Virus record (IMG/VR): IMGVR_UViG_3300020190_000023
Location: 36,220 to 100,219 of that record
Source of the DNA: a virus
DNA: 64,000 nt
Reading direction: 5' to 3' (one strand)
The notes beneath the pieces were generated by a model. It was not told where the DNA came from. It did no database searches and worked only from the letters and a program-made list of their open reading frames with translations. The position numbers were made by a program, and so were the translations under genes. Positions 15,882-22,822 of the stretch are shown one piece after another. Within the stretch, counting starts at the first letter, position 1. Every line of letters starts with the position of its first letter.

Positions 15882-18095
15882 TTATCTAAAAGTTGTTAAA
15901 TGTCCAAACATTTTTTTTCTTCCGTCATTTTCGGGTATACCAAATTCTAACTTCCATAAGTAGACACCGTCTTGACAGTAGTTACCATTAAAAGTACCGT
16001 CCCACCCAACTAAAGGGTTTTCACTAACCCATATTAATTCTCCCCATCTATTATAGATTTCCATTCTAAAATCATATGGGTCAAGTCCTGATGTAAATAC
16101 AGGTTTCCATATATTGTTATGTTCATCTCCATCAGGTGTGAATGAGTTTGGTATATATATCAACTCTTCAGGGCATTCGTCAATAATAACTGTAGTTTGT
16201 TCTGGGTTAGAAATACATCCGTTTGTTGTTGTGGTAACTGAAATTATATAAGTTCCTTCACTACTAAAAGTTTGATTGTATGCTTGGGTATTATAAATAC
16301 TATCAATAAATGACCATTGATTAATTCCTTGAGGATTTGATGTCAATTCAAAATTGATGTTAACCGAATCTCCCATACAAACTTCAAAAAATGGGTTTGA
16401 CGGTGTTAAGGTTTCAATTATCGGTTGTGGGTAAACAATAATTGTCTCGGTTGTTGTAAACAAACATCCACTTTGTGTGTAAGTATACGTTATAAGATTA
16501 TTACCAACCGCATTTATGGGAAAAAAATCATTATTTATAACACCATTTCCTGTATAATAACCACCAATAGGTGATGATTCTAAAGTAACAAATTCGTCAT
16601 AAGAACAGAATGGACCGACAGGATTTATAAAAGGTGTAAGATTAAAAATAGTTATATCGATTAGTTCTGTTTGAGACTGACATCCGTTTCCGTCAATACC
16701 GTATACAGTTATCATGTTATTGTAAAAACCTGATTGGGTACCATTAACGTCAACAGTAATCTGATTTGTTCCTTGTCCGTTATTAATAATTCCGTTGGTT
16801 GTTGACCAAACATAATTTAAACCCGTAATTAAATTTGTTGTGTTATAAAAATCACTAATAGAATTAATACATATAGTATCCTCACCAACAATAGGGTTTA
16901 TAATTAGTGGTGGAGGGTCCATTAATGTAACGTTACTTGTTATTGTACACCCTAAAGCATCTGTTAAAGTAAAAACATAATTCCCTGAACATAGGTTGTT
17001 TGGATTGAATCCAGATTGGGGTCCATTCCATGAAATTGTTTGAGCTCCATTACCTCCATTCGGAGTTATTATAAGACTACCATCACAATACCCGTTACAA
17101 GTTGGTTCATTAGATATTATGGTTGGTAAAGGTAAATTAGGTGGACCAGGAACAACTAATACAGTATCAGGACCTAAACCAAGTGAACCATTACATGTTA
17201 CCCATCCTGCATTACATGTCGGATATACAAAATGACAGGTGTAACTCGCTCCCGCGGCAGGTGGGTTAACCGTTATTGATGGACCCGTCCCTATTGGTAT
17301 AGGATTACCAACCTGATACCAAGTTAATGTCGGAGTCACTACAGGTCCTGAAGGTGTCCATCTCCAAGAATCATTTTGTGCAACCCAAGCGGTTGAGTTT
17401 CTTCCTGGTACTGTTATCCCAATTGTACCTGCTAAATTATGGATACCCTCAACAGAAGTTCCATTTTGCCATTGTAGACATGCAGGTTTACTTTGAATGT
17501 GATTTTCTATGATATTAGTTGTTTCATAAATTATAATGTGAAACGTACCAAGATTAGAAGTACATGAATACATTGGCATATTAACCCAACTAACAATTAA
17601 TTTACGACAAGGTGCAACTCCTTGAACTTGGTATTTTATTTGACCACCAATTCCAGGGTGCCAATCTTGCCAAGGACCCATTATACAATTTTTTGGTACT
17701 AAGCCATTAGTTGTTGGTATTGATTGAGAAGTAAATGTTGTTGGTTGGTTTGGCGAAAAAGATATCCATCCGTTAGACCCTATCCAAAATTGAGTATACG
17801 TCGTACCAAAAAAACAAAAATTAAAACCTATATTAAACGGACCCTGTTGGGAATCATCGGTCATTGTTAAATTAGTACCGTTATTTACTTGAGCAACGTA
17901 AGGTATATTTGTTACATTATAATTTGTTGTTTGATTTGGATTAATACCCCCAACTCCACATTGGGTTAAGTCCGCGGTAAGTGTTGTTGAGTTGGACCCG
18001 CAAGGTAATAATTGGTCAGGACCTAAATATGGACAGTATTGTCCGAAACCGACAAAACTAATTAGGTAGGTTAAAAGTGCTAAAATATTTCTCAT
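15882..18095 (-). CDS. Type IX-secreted adhesin-like protein (SprB repeat, type B CTD)
   Basis: A 737-residue secreted protein. Residues 1-18 are a signal peptide (MRNILALLTYLISFVGFG). The N-terminal region is a Cys-containing lectin/adhesin-like beta domain (WIGSNGWISFSP). Residues about 320-400 resemble a SprB repeat (CDGSLIITPNGGNG, GNYVFTLTDALGC). The last about 85 residues are a gliding-motility-associated type B sorting domain: IPNSFTPDGDEHNNIW, EIYNRWGELIW, WDGTFNG, DGVYLWKLEF. In Bacteroidetes such proteins pass the outer membrane through the type IX secretion system and remain at the surface. In a phage it may alter the host surface or be part of the particle. TATTTAT lies 4 nt before the ATG (class B). 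Confidence 0.88.
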   Translation of the reverse strand: MRNILALLTYLISFVGFGQYCPYLGPDQLLPCGSNSTTLTADLTQCGVGGINPNQTTNYNVTNIPYVAQVNNGTNLTMTDDSQQGPFNIGFNFCFFGTTYTQFWIGSNGWISFSPNQPTTFTSQSIPTTNGLVPKNCIMGPWQDWHPGIGGQIKYQVQGVAPCRKLIVSWVNMPMYSCTSNLGTFHIIIYETTNIIENHIQSKPACLQWQNGTSVEGIHNLAGTIGITVPGRNSTAWVAQNDSWRWTPSGPVVTPTLTWYQVGNPIPIGTGPSITVNPPAAGASYTCHFVYPTCNAGWVTCNGSLGLGPDTVLVVPGPPNLPLPTIISNEPTCNGYCDGSLIITPNGGNGAQTISWNGPQSGFNPNNLCSGNYVFTLTDALGCTITSNVTLMDPPPLIINPIVGEDTICINSISDFYNTTNLITGLNYVWSTTNGIINNGQGTNQITVDVNGTQSGFYNNMITVYGIDGNGCQSQTELIDITIFNLTPFINPVGPFCSYDEFVTLESSPIGGYYTGNGVINNDFFPINAVGNNLITYTYTQSGCLFTTTETIIVYPQPIIETLTPSNPFFEVCMGDSVNINFELTSNPQGINQWSFIDSIYNTQAYNQTFSSEGTYIISVTTTTNGCISNPEQTTVIIDECPEELIYIPNSFTPDGDEHNNIWKPVFTSGLDPYDFRMEIYNRWGELIWVSENPLVGWDGTFNGNYCQDGVYLWKLEFGIPENDGRKKMFGHLTTFR

Positions 18096-18177
18096 AATAA
18101 TAAATACAAAAACTAAGATTTAAAAGTTGTCACAATAATGTTTTGAATGAGCAAGTCTACCTTATGAATTAATATAA

Positions 18178-18226
18178 AATAAAAAAAAGAGGGAAGAATT
18201 TAACATTACGTTAGTTCTTCCCTCTT
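18178..18226 (-). terminator. Strong terminator at the end of the RNA region
   Basis: A 12-bp perfect stem, AAGAGGGAAGAA (18187-18198 as read on plus) with TTCTTCCCTCTT (18215-18226), followed on the minus strand by an uninterrupted T-run. It marks the end of a minus-strand transcript carrying the tRNA-Met-like element and the structured stretch next to it. Confidence 0.85.
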
Positions 18227-18602
18227 GTTTGTCCTAGGAATCTAAACCTACCGAGTTGTTAGTGAGACAACTACAGAACCCTGTGACGTTGGGTGGTGAC
18301 TAGTATTCACGACTATTTGTTTTATGTGTTTTCCGTTTTAAGACCTAAACACTGTGGTTATCATAGTACCCACATCTAAAAAGAGGTCCCTTACCAATTT
18401 TTTTCTCAAACTTCTTCAGTCTTTGGATTGACACCTCAAGGTAGAATTCATTTTTTATTAATTTTTAAGGATTAAAATTGGTCGTTATCAACTACAGAAC
18501 AATCACCAAAAACCTTTACGAGAATTTTGAAGGTTAGTTTATACTCATAACTTCACGGGATATCGTTAATTACCGACCTATCATTTGTTTGGAGTCACTT
18601 AG
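18227..18602 (-). ncRNA. Structured non-coding stretch downstream of tRNA-Met
   Basis: About 375 nt without a plausible coding frame, lying between the tRNA-Met-like element and a strong terminator. Read on the minus strand it contains several stems: AGTTGT-CTCACTA-ACAACT (18255-18273), AACCTT...AAGGTT, TTGGT...ACCAA, and GTGTTT...AAACAC. The density of hairpins and the terminator suggest a stable RNA, either separate or the 3' domain of the larger RNA at 19236-20150. Family not recognised. Confidence 0.5.
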
Positions 18603-18664
18603 TAGCGGGTGAGGGACTCGAACCCCCGTATTCGGCTTATGAGACCGAGCTGGAAACCACCACG
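18603..18664 (-). tRNA. tRNA-Met(CAU), 5' part missing or displaced
   Basis: Clear 3' two-thirds of a tRNA: anticodon arm TCGGT-CTCATAA-GCCGA (anticodon CAT), T-arm GGGGG-TTCGAGT-CCCTC, then ACCCGCT and discriminator A. The 3' half of a D-arm (GTGGTTTCCAGC) is present, but the expected 5' acceptor strand AGCGGGT is not found upstream. Instead the GIY-YIG endonuclease gene runs into it, and the stop codon of that gene overlaps the anticodon. It is either an interrupted or a decayed tRNA gene. Confidence 0.6.
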
Positions 18665-19173
18665 ATATTTTTTGTATAATACTGTTTCATTATTTCAGAA
18701 TGTTTTTTTCTCGTTTCTTCATTTTGAAATCTTAATTTCGCCTTTTCGGAAAGTTTTAGTTTTGTACTTTCACTAAGAACTCTTTTTCTATTTCCTTCAG
18801 AAATTTTATTTCTTGTTTCTTCAGAAAAAATTCTACCTTTACTAATATCTGATAATTTTTGTTTAGTTTCATTAGTATGTTTTTTTCCTTTGAAATTAGA
18901 ACCTCCTTCACCCCCCAAGGATTTATTATATGTATCTTTCCTTTTAATGAATTCTTCGGTAACTATCTCTCGTTCTTTTAAATCCATTTCATTCTCGGTA
19001 TTGAATATGAACAAAATTTCTTTAGTGAAAAATTTTTTACCGTATTTCTTTATTGCTTTCTCTAATAAAACACCAGAACCAAAATAACTATCATTAATAT
19101 TTTCTGTTTGGTGCTTACCTATGTAAATTTTGTTATTTAACGTATTTGTAATTTTGTAAATTGTATATTTCAT
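18637..19173 (-). CDS. GIY-YIG homing endonuclease with NUMOD3 repeats
   Basis: A 178-residue endonuclease. The GIY-YIG core is at residues 3-18 (YTIYKITNTL, KIYIGKHQT). The C-terminal part has NUMOD3-like DNA-binding repeats (GKKHTNETKQKLSDISKG, FSEETRNKISEGNRKR, in series). Its last codons (IVVVSSSVS) are encoded by the tRNA-Met sequence and its stop lies in the anticodon loop, which points to insertion in a tRNA gene. ATATTTAT lies just before the ATG. Homing endonucleases of this kind spread between related phages by cutting the uninserted site. Confidence 0.85.
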   Translation of the reverse strand: MKYTIYKITNTLNNKIYIGKHQTENINDSYFGSGVLLEKAIKKYGKKFFTKEILFIFNTENEMDLKEREIVTEEFIKRKDTYNKSLGGEGGSNFKGKKHTNETKQKLSDISKGRIFSEETRNKISEGNRKRVLSESTKLKLSEKAKLRFQNEETRKKHSEIMKQYYTKNIVVVSSSVS

Positions 19174-19235
19174 ATATATAAATATATCATTTTTAAACTA
19201 ACGAACTACCTTTTTACGTTTAACAATGTATAGCT

Positions 19236-19275
19236 AAAAAAAGGCTGAGATTACACCTGTTAATTGAGAACCTTT
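19236..19275 (-). terminator. Terminator-like 3' stem of the large structured RNA
   Basis: On the minus strand AAAGGTT pairs with AGCCTTT (one G-U pair) around a 26-nt interval and is followed by seven T. It would end the RNA started at about 20150. Confidence 0.5.
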
Positions 19276-20150
19276 AGAGTCATTATTGTTTCTACTCTTA
19301 TCCACTTCCTTTTAAGAAGTATTCCTCAGTGACGGTCTTTTAGGTTTACCACTCCTTGAGATTTTGGTTACTCTCTTATTACTCAACTCTCTTCGAGGAT
19401 GCCTCCCCAATAAATCCTTGCGGGACTAGAGGTCTTTGGTAAAACTACACTCAGACTTGGGGTCCTTGTGTGCAATGAACGGCTCATTACTATGTAGTCA
19501 CCTTTCACCAAAACCTGATGGACACTTTTCCTTTATGTTCTTAAATGTTACTTCAATAATAGTAAAGTTTTTGTGTCGTGGATGAATCGAAGTAGTGGTC
19601 CACCTTAAGCTCCATTTCCTTTTGAGAAACAGAATACTATACTACTCCGTGAGATATCCCTACCTCCATATTTTAAGATTACTTCGTACCAAGACCTTGG
19701 TGGGTCTGTGGTAAGGATAGTAGCGACACCACTCGTTCTCTATCTTACCTTCAGGTATTACCCCTTCGGTTTTAAGTCACCTCTCATATTGGAACCCGCA
19801 ATCATGTATTTGGAAATACATTTCTCACTTGATTCCTATGGGTTATTCTTATTGGTGTTCCCACCTCAAACAGACAATCCACATTGCCTATTCAGTTTTC
19901 CATTTCCCTACGAAGTTATCCTCGGTACTACAGGCTCACTGATATCCCACTTGTATACTCGAGTTCGGTTTCCCAAACCGCAGAACCACTAACACTGATG
20001 GTTCCACTTTATCCCCCTTTCGAGGTTTATTTTATGGACTATATACGGCCCAATATCTTTATCAGTTTCAGTTTCAAATCCTAAGATTTTAATCTACTCC
20101 TGAATGGATATCTAAAATTTCAAAGAACGTTATCGGACGTTTCCGATTTG
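19236..20150 (-). ncRNA. Large structured RNA (about 915 nt), GOLLD/ROOL-like candidate
   Basis: No coding frame fits this stretch. Read on the minus strand it is purine-rich and packed with local stems: CGGTTT-GGG-AAACCG (about 19966-19980), ATGTATT-TCCA-AATACAT (19804-19821), GGCAAT-GTGG-ATTGTC, GGAACCA...TGGTTCT, AATGA-GCCGT-TCATT nested in ACTACA...TGTAGT, AGACC-CACCAA-GGTCT, ACTTC...GAAGT. Two stems need G-U pairs that exist only on the minus strand, fixing the orientation. A host-type promoter (20156-20186) sits just before it and a poly-T stem ends it. Size, phage origin and closeness to a tRNA fit the GOLLD and ROOL classes of giant phage RNAs, but I cannot confirm the family. Confidence 0.75.
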
Positions 20151-20160
20151 TTTTACAAAG
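20121..20160 (-). repeat. Promoter-hairpin repeat, copy near the large RNA
   Basis: About 40 nt (TTACAAAGTTAA side to GAACGTTATC side on plus) nearly identical to 20511-20553, and related to 20247-20272. The hairpin arms differ between copies but stay paired, so the fold is conserved. Confidence 0.7.
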
Positions 20161-20186
20161 TTAAGAACAATTTTTTAAACTTCCAA
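20156..20186 (-). promoter_or_regulatory. Host-type promoter of the large structured RNA
   Basis: Minus strand TTG (20184-20186), 20-nt spacer, TAACTTTG (20156-20163). A 6-bp hairpin (ATCGGA-AACG-TCCGAT, 20132-20147) and AACGTTCTTT follow immediately, as at the promoter at 20547. Confidence 0.8.
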
Positions 20187-20263
20187 ATTTTTCTCTACTT
20201 TTTTTTTCAGATTTAGGAGACCTTTGTTTTACGGTAATTCCAACCTTTATCTGAAAGGTTTTA

Positions 20264-20293
20264 CAAAGTTAAACAATTTTTTTTAATTGTCAA
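20264..20293 (-). promoter_or_regulatory. Host-type promoter, second copy
   Basis: Minus strand TTG (20291-20293), 19-nt spacer, TAACTTTG (20264-20271), then TAAAAC and a hairpin ACCTTT-CAGAT-AAAGGT. It would yield a short leader or small RNA, or read on into the large RNA. Confidence 0.75.
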
Positions 20294-20311
20294 GTACTTT
20301 GTTAACTTTTT

Positions 20312-20476
20312 TCATTTTCCCTCTACCTCTTCCACTTTAGTTACGTAGACAGTGTATGTCTCGTAAAAATTAGCACGTGCCTGTGCTAAATTTGGATTTG
20401 GGGTGTGGTACCTAACACCGTTTTTTCCAATGTAGGAAAAAATCAAGTTATCAAGAACTTGTGTCCCTTCACTCAT
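20312..20476 (-). CDS. Small protein upstream of the structured RNA (54 aa)
   Basis: Starts MSEGTQVLDNLIFSYIG and ends VTKVEEVEGK; contains a soluble-looking mixed sequence with YHTPNPNLAQARANF. It lies between the first and second of three repeated promoters, and its ATG follows the first promoter (20547-20576) by about 70 nt. Amino-acid composition is that of a real small protein; family unknown. Its tie to the RNA region is positional. Confidence 0.6.
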   Translation of the reverse strand: MSEGTQVLDNLIFSYIGKNGVRYHTPNPNLAQARANFYETYTVYVTKVEEVEGK

Positions 20477-20510
20477 TTTTCGAGTTTTTAAAAGTTAATA
20501 CTAAATTATT

Positions 20511-20553
20511 TAAAAGAACGTTATCAGTTATTTCTGATTTGTTTTACAAAGTT
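20511..20553 (-). repeat. Promoter-hairpin repeat, copy before the 54-aa gene
   Basis: Shares GAACGTTATC, GATTTGTTTTACAAAGTTAA (plus-strand reading) with the copy at 20121-20160; the hairpin stem changed from ATCGGA/TCCGAT to ATCAG/CTGAT. Confidence 0.7.
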
Positions 20554-20576
20554 AAACATTTTTTTCTTTCTGACAA
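20547..20576 (-). promoter_or_regulatory. Host-type promoter, first copy
   Basis: Minus strand TTG (20574-20576), 19-nt spacer, TAACTTTG (20547-20554), then a hairpin ATCAG-AAATAA-CTGAT (20523-20538) and AACGTTCTTT. It drives the 54-residue gene and possibly everything downstream. Confidence 0.8.
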
Positions 20577-20723
20577 GTACTTTAAGAAAAAAAAAATAAA
20601 AAAGTTCCGAAACAGTCATTTCGGAAATATTGGTTTCTATATTAATTTAATAAAAATTAATTAATTGGTTATTGATTTATAAACATTAAACCTATATTTA
20701 TTGTATCTAAAACAATAAATAAT

Positions 20724-20882
20724 ATGAAAAAGTTAATTTTTGGTGGTCTTATTGTTTTGTTAGCATCATGCGGAGGTGGAGCAACTTCAAACGAAGTTCC
20801 TGCAACTGACAGTGTAAGTACAACAAGTGAAGTTGTTGACTCAACTGCTACAAACAAAGTAGACACGGTAAAAACTAAGTAA
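20724..20882 (+). CDS. Small lipoprotein (52 aa)
   Basis: MKKLIFGGLIVLLASC is a lipoprotein signal with lipobox LASC at residues 13-16, followed by GGG and a Ser/Thr/Val-rich, unstructured mature part of 36 residues. It would be lipidated and placed in the host envelope. Upstream are TTG and TATATTTA in promoter spacing, and a strong terminator follows, so it is a single-gene unit. Superinfection exclusion or lysis-related roles are common for such phage lipoproteins, but nothing here decides it. Confidence 0.75.
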   Translation: MKKLIFGGLIVLLASCGGGATSNEVPATDSVSTTSEVVDSTATNKVDTVKTK

Positions 20883-20891
20883 TTTGGTTAT

Positions 20892-20916
20892 CCCCATCGA
20901 AAGGTGGGGTTTTTTA
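20892..20916 (+). terminator. Terminator after the small lipoprotein gene
   Basis: CCCCATC-GAAA-GGTGGGG (7 bp, GNRA loop, one G-U pair) followed by six T. It also overlaps the end of the convergent M15 peptidase gene. Confidence 0.85.
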
Positions 20917-22122
20917 TATCATATTTTTTTTAATACGATTAATCTCATTTAGAAGTTTTTCTTTTTTATTACCAACACTTTCAGAAGTTGCGAATGGTGC
21001 CACAAAACCACTTAATACAGAATCAATTAATGAATCGGCAGCCGTTTGAGCACTACTAGTATCTATTTTTAAAGTTGTTGTATTAGTTGTTGAGCTCGTT
21101 GATGATTTAGTTGTTGTTGTGGTTGTTGCCGAATCCGTAGTTTGTGAAGTAACTGTGTTATTAAACACGTAAATTGACCCATTATAATCCATATAATATT
21201 TATTAGGGTTTTGAGTTTTACCGCCTCCGTATCCTTTTTCAGTTAATTTACTTTTTATAACATCATTTAAAATTACATATACAGAATCGGGAGTACTGCC
21301 AGTTATATTTACCGTAATATTTTTTTCAGACCCAATTGAATTTAAATCAGTTAAAAGATTTTTATTTGTATTTTGGAAATTTGATTCAGACGGTGTAAAA
21401 ACAATCTTAGGATAAGAAACTTGTAAAGCACCTTCGGAAATAACTACTTTATTAATCCTATTAATTTTTTCTATTTCATTTAATAATCTACCCATGTTTT
21501 TATTTTTTTTGTTTTCGGATAATCTACCTAAAGCACTAATCAACCCAAGGGTGTTGAAATCCAAACCCTTTGGTTTACTGTCTGTTGGAGGTGGTGAGGT
21601 TGTTGTTTTTGTAGTTTCACTACTATCATCGGAATTGTTATCAGAATCTTCTGATGAGGATGAAGATGAAGTTGAGGTTCCATCATCCGATAGTCTTGAG
21701 ACATGAACATGATGATGGTGATTAGGAAAACCAAACCATAAAACAGCCTTGTCATTCCCCCTTTCTGAATTTACCTTATAACCCATACTTTCTAAGGCTT
21801 TGACAAATTTTTCTATTTTATCATATATACCTTTCTTTTTAGCATCCTCTTTACTACCATAACCCTTACCATCAAACATCGCCAAATCAACCGCCAAACC
21901 TCCAGGATTGTGTCTTGACCCAGGTCTGTGCCCTGTAACCGCAGTTGTAACACTTGCTTTGGTGCCCGCGATTATTGCAGCTTTGTCAACATCAGCTAAT
22001 AAAGATGGATTAATTTTGTCTTTAGATGGTGTACTACTACCAACTACTCTATCTTTAAAATTAATACCTGTGTACTTTGAAGTATCTACTAATTGTGGTC
22101 CTTCTAAAATATAAATTATCAT
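20914..22122 (-). CDS. M15-type peptidase (endolysin or virion peptidase) with Ser/Thr linkers
   Basis: Residues 1-145 carry a VanY/M15 zinc carboxypeptidase or endopeptidase signature: SRHNPGGLAVDLAMF (S-x-H-x6-D) near 69 and FPNHHHHVHVS near 132. A Ser/Asp/Thr linker follows, then NMGRLLNEIEKINRINKVVISEG, very like the leader found at the N-termini of other proteins here, a beta-rich domain (residues 235-330), another Thr/Ser linker, and a terminal KLLNEINRIKKNMI. Substrate would be peptidoglycan stem peptides. ATATTTAT precedes the ATG by 8 nt, the class B pattern. Confidence 0.82.
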   Translation of the reverse strand: MIIYILEGPQLVDTSKYTGINFKDRVVGSSTPSKDKINPSLLADVDKAAIIAGTKASVTTAVTGHRPGSRHNPGGLAVDLAMFDGKGYGSKEDAKKKGIYDKIEKFVKALESMGYKVNSERGNDKAVLWFGFPNHHHHVHVSRLSDDGTSTSSSSSSEDSDNNSDDSSETTKTTTSPPPTDSKPKGLDFNTLGLISALGRLSENKKNKNMGRLLNEIEKINRINKVVISEGALQVSYPKIVFTPSESNFQNTNKNLLTDLNSIGSEKNITVNITGSTPDSVYVILNDVIKSKLTEKGYGGGKTQNPNKYYMDYNGSIYVFNNTVTSQTTDSATTTTTTKSSTSSTTNTTTLKIDTSSAQTAADSLIDSVLSGFVAPFATSESVGNKKEKLLNEINRIKKNMI

Positions 22123-22146
22123 CTCTAATAAATATAGAGATTTATT

Positions 22147-22755
22147 TTATTGTTCTAAATGGGTCATTAAAACGCCTCCTATTTGAGATGCGTGAACTTC
22201 TAAATGATTTATAGATTCTATATCAAGCTTAGTTTTTTTCTTGATAAAGTCTAAACCTAATGTACCAATAAATTTGTCATCAATTGTTTTTATTGCTAAT
22301 AGATAACCTGATTTACATCCCGTATCTTCCGCAATATATTTTAAACCATATGTTGCAATTGATTCGTCTTTATAATCAGGAATTTCTATAACATCGTTAT
22401 GTAATAACTGATTTATTGATTTTGAAAATAGATTAACGGGTATGTTATGAAAATTTGACTGTACGGATGACGCTCCTGAACCTACAGATTCATACATAAC
22501 TGAAAACTTAGCCATAGATTTTCCTGTCGGGTAGAAATTACCTCCATTATGAAATTGTGTAACCCATACTCTATCGGCATTAAACTCTTCTCTAATGTGT
22601 TCTATTTTTTGATTTATTAATTCACTGACTCTAAGTGTATCATGAACCATGTCAGGTTTTTTCTTATTTTTTTCTAATAAATGTCTTATAAATATAACCG
22701 TTAAAGGTCCAAATATACCTGTAATAAAGGCAACAATAATTTCTATACTAACCAT
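22147..22755 (-). CDS. Membrane-anchored GAF-like protein
   Basis: Residues 3-24 form one membrane segment (IEIIVAFITGIFGPLTVIFI), followed by a basic stretch and a soluble domain resembling GAF (NADRVWVTQFHNGG, GYLLAIKTIDDKFIGTLGLDF). 202 residues. It is just upstream of the M15 peptidase gene (24 nt) in the same direction, so it may regulate or permit release of that enzyme, but no holin signature is certain. A GTATTTAT element lies about 20 nt upstream of the ATG. Confidence 0.65.
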   Translation of the reverse strand: MVSIEIIVAFITGIFGPLTVIFIRHLLEKNKKKPDMVHDTLRVSELINQKIEHIREEFNADRVWVTQFHNGGNFYPTGKSMAKFSVMYESVGSGASSVQSNFHNIPVNLFSKSINQLLHNDVIEIPDYKDESIATYGLKYIAEDTGCKSGYLLAIKTIDDKFIGTLGLDFIKKKTKLDIESINHLEVHASQIGGVLMTHLEQ

Positions 22756-22789
22756 TTAAGTAATTTTACTTAATAAATACTTTATAAAA

Positions 22790-22822
22790 AAAAAAAGTAT
22801 GACTTTTCGTCATACTTTTATA
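22790..22822 (-). terminator. Terminator after RNA ligase operon
   Basis: AAAAGTATGAC-TTTTC-GTCATACTTTT hairpin, 11 bp, with A-run/T-run flanks; just after the stop of the RNA ligase gene on the minus strand. Confidence 0.85.

Noticed and set aside
18603-19240. Group I intron in tRNA-Met
   Set aside because: No 5' tRNA half and no recognisable intron core between the endonuclease gene and the tRNA; the gene reads straight into the 3' exon, which leaves no room for a 3' intron domain.
19230-19300. TPP-riboswitch-like CTGAGA...GAACCT on the plus strand
   Set aside because: The matching GGGTG stem half and the 3' GTAGGGA part are missing, no thiamine gene follows, and the structured transcript runs on the other strand.
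19708-20084. Open frames on the plus strand inside the RNA region
   Set aside because: Pyrimidine-rich, odd amino-acid composition, no promoter in that direction, and they cross the predicted stems.
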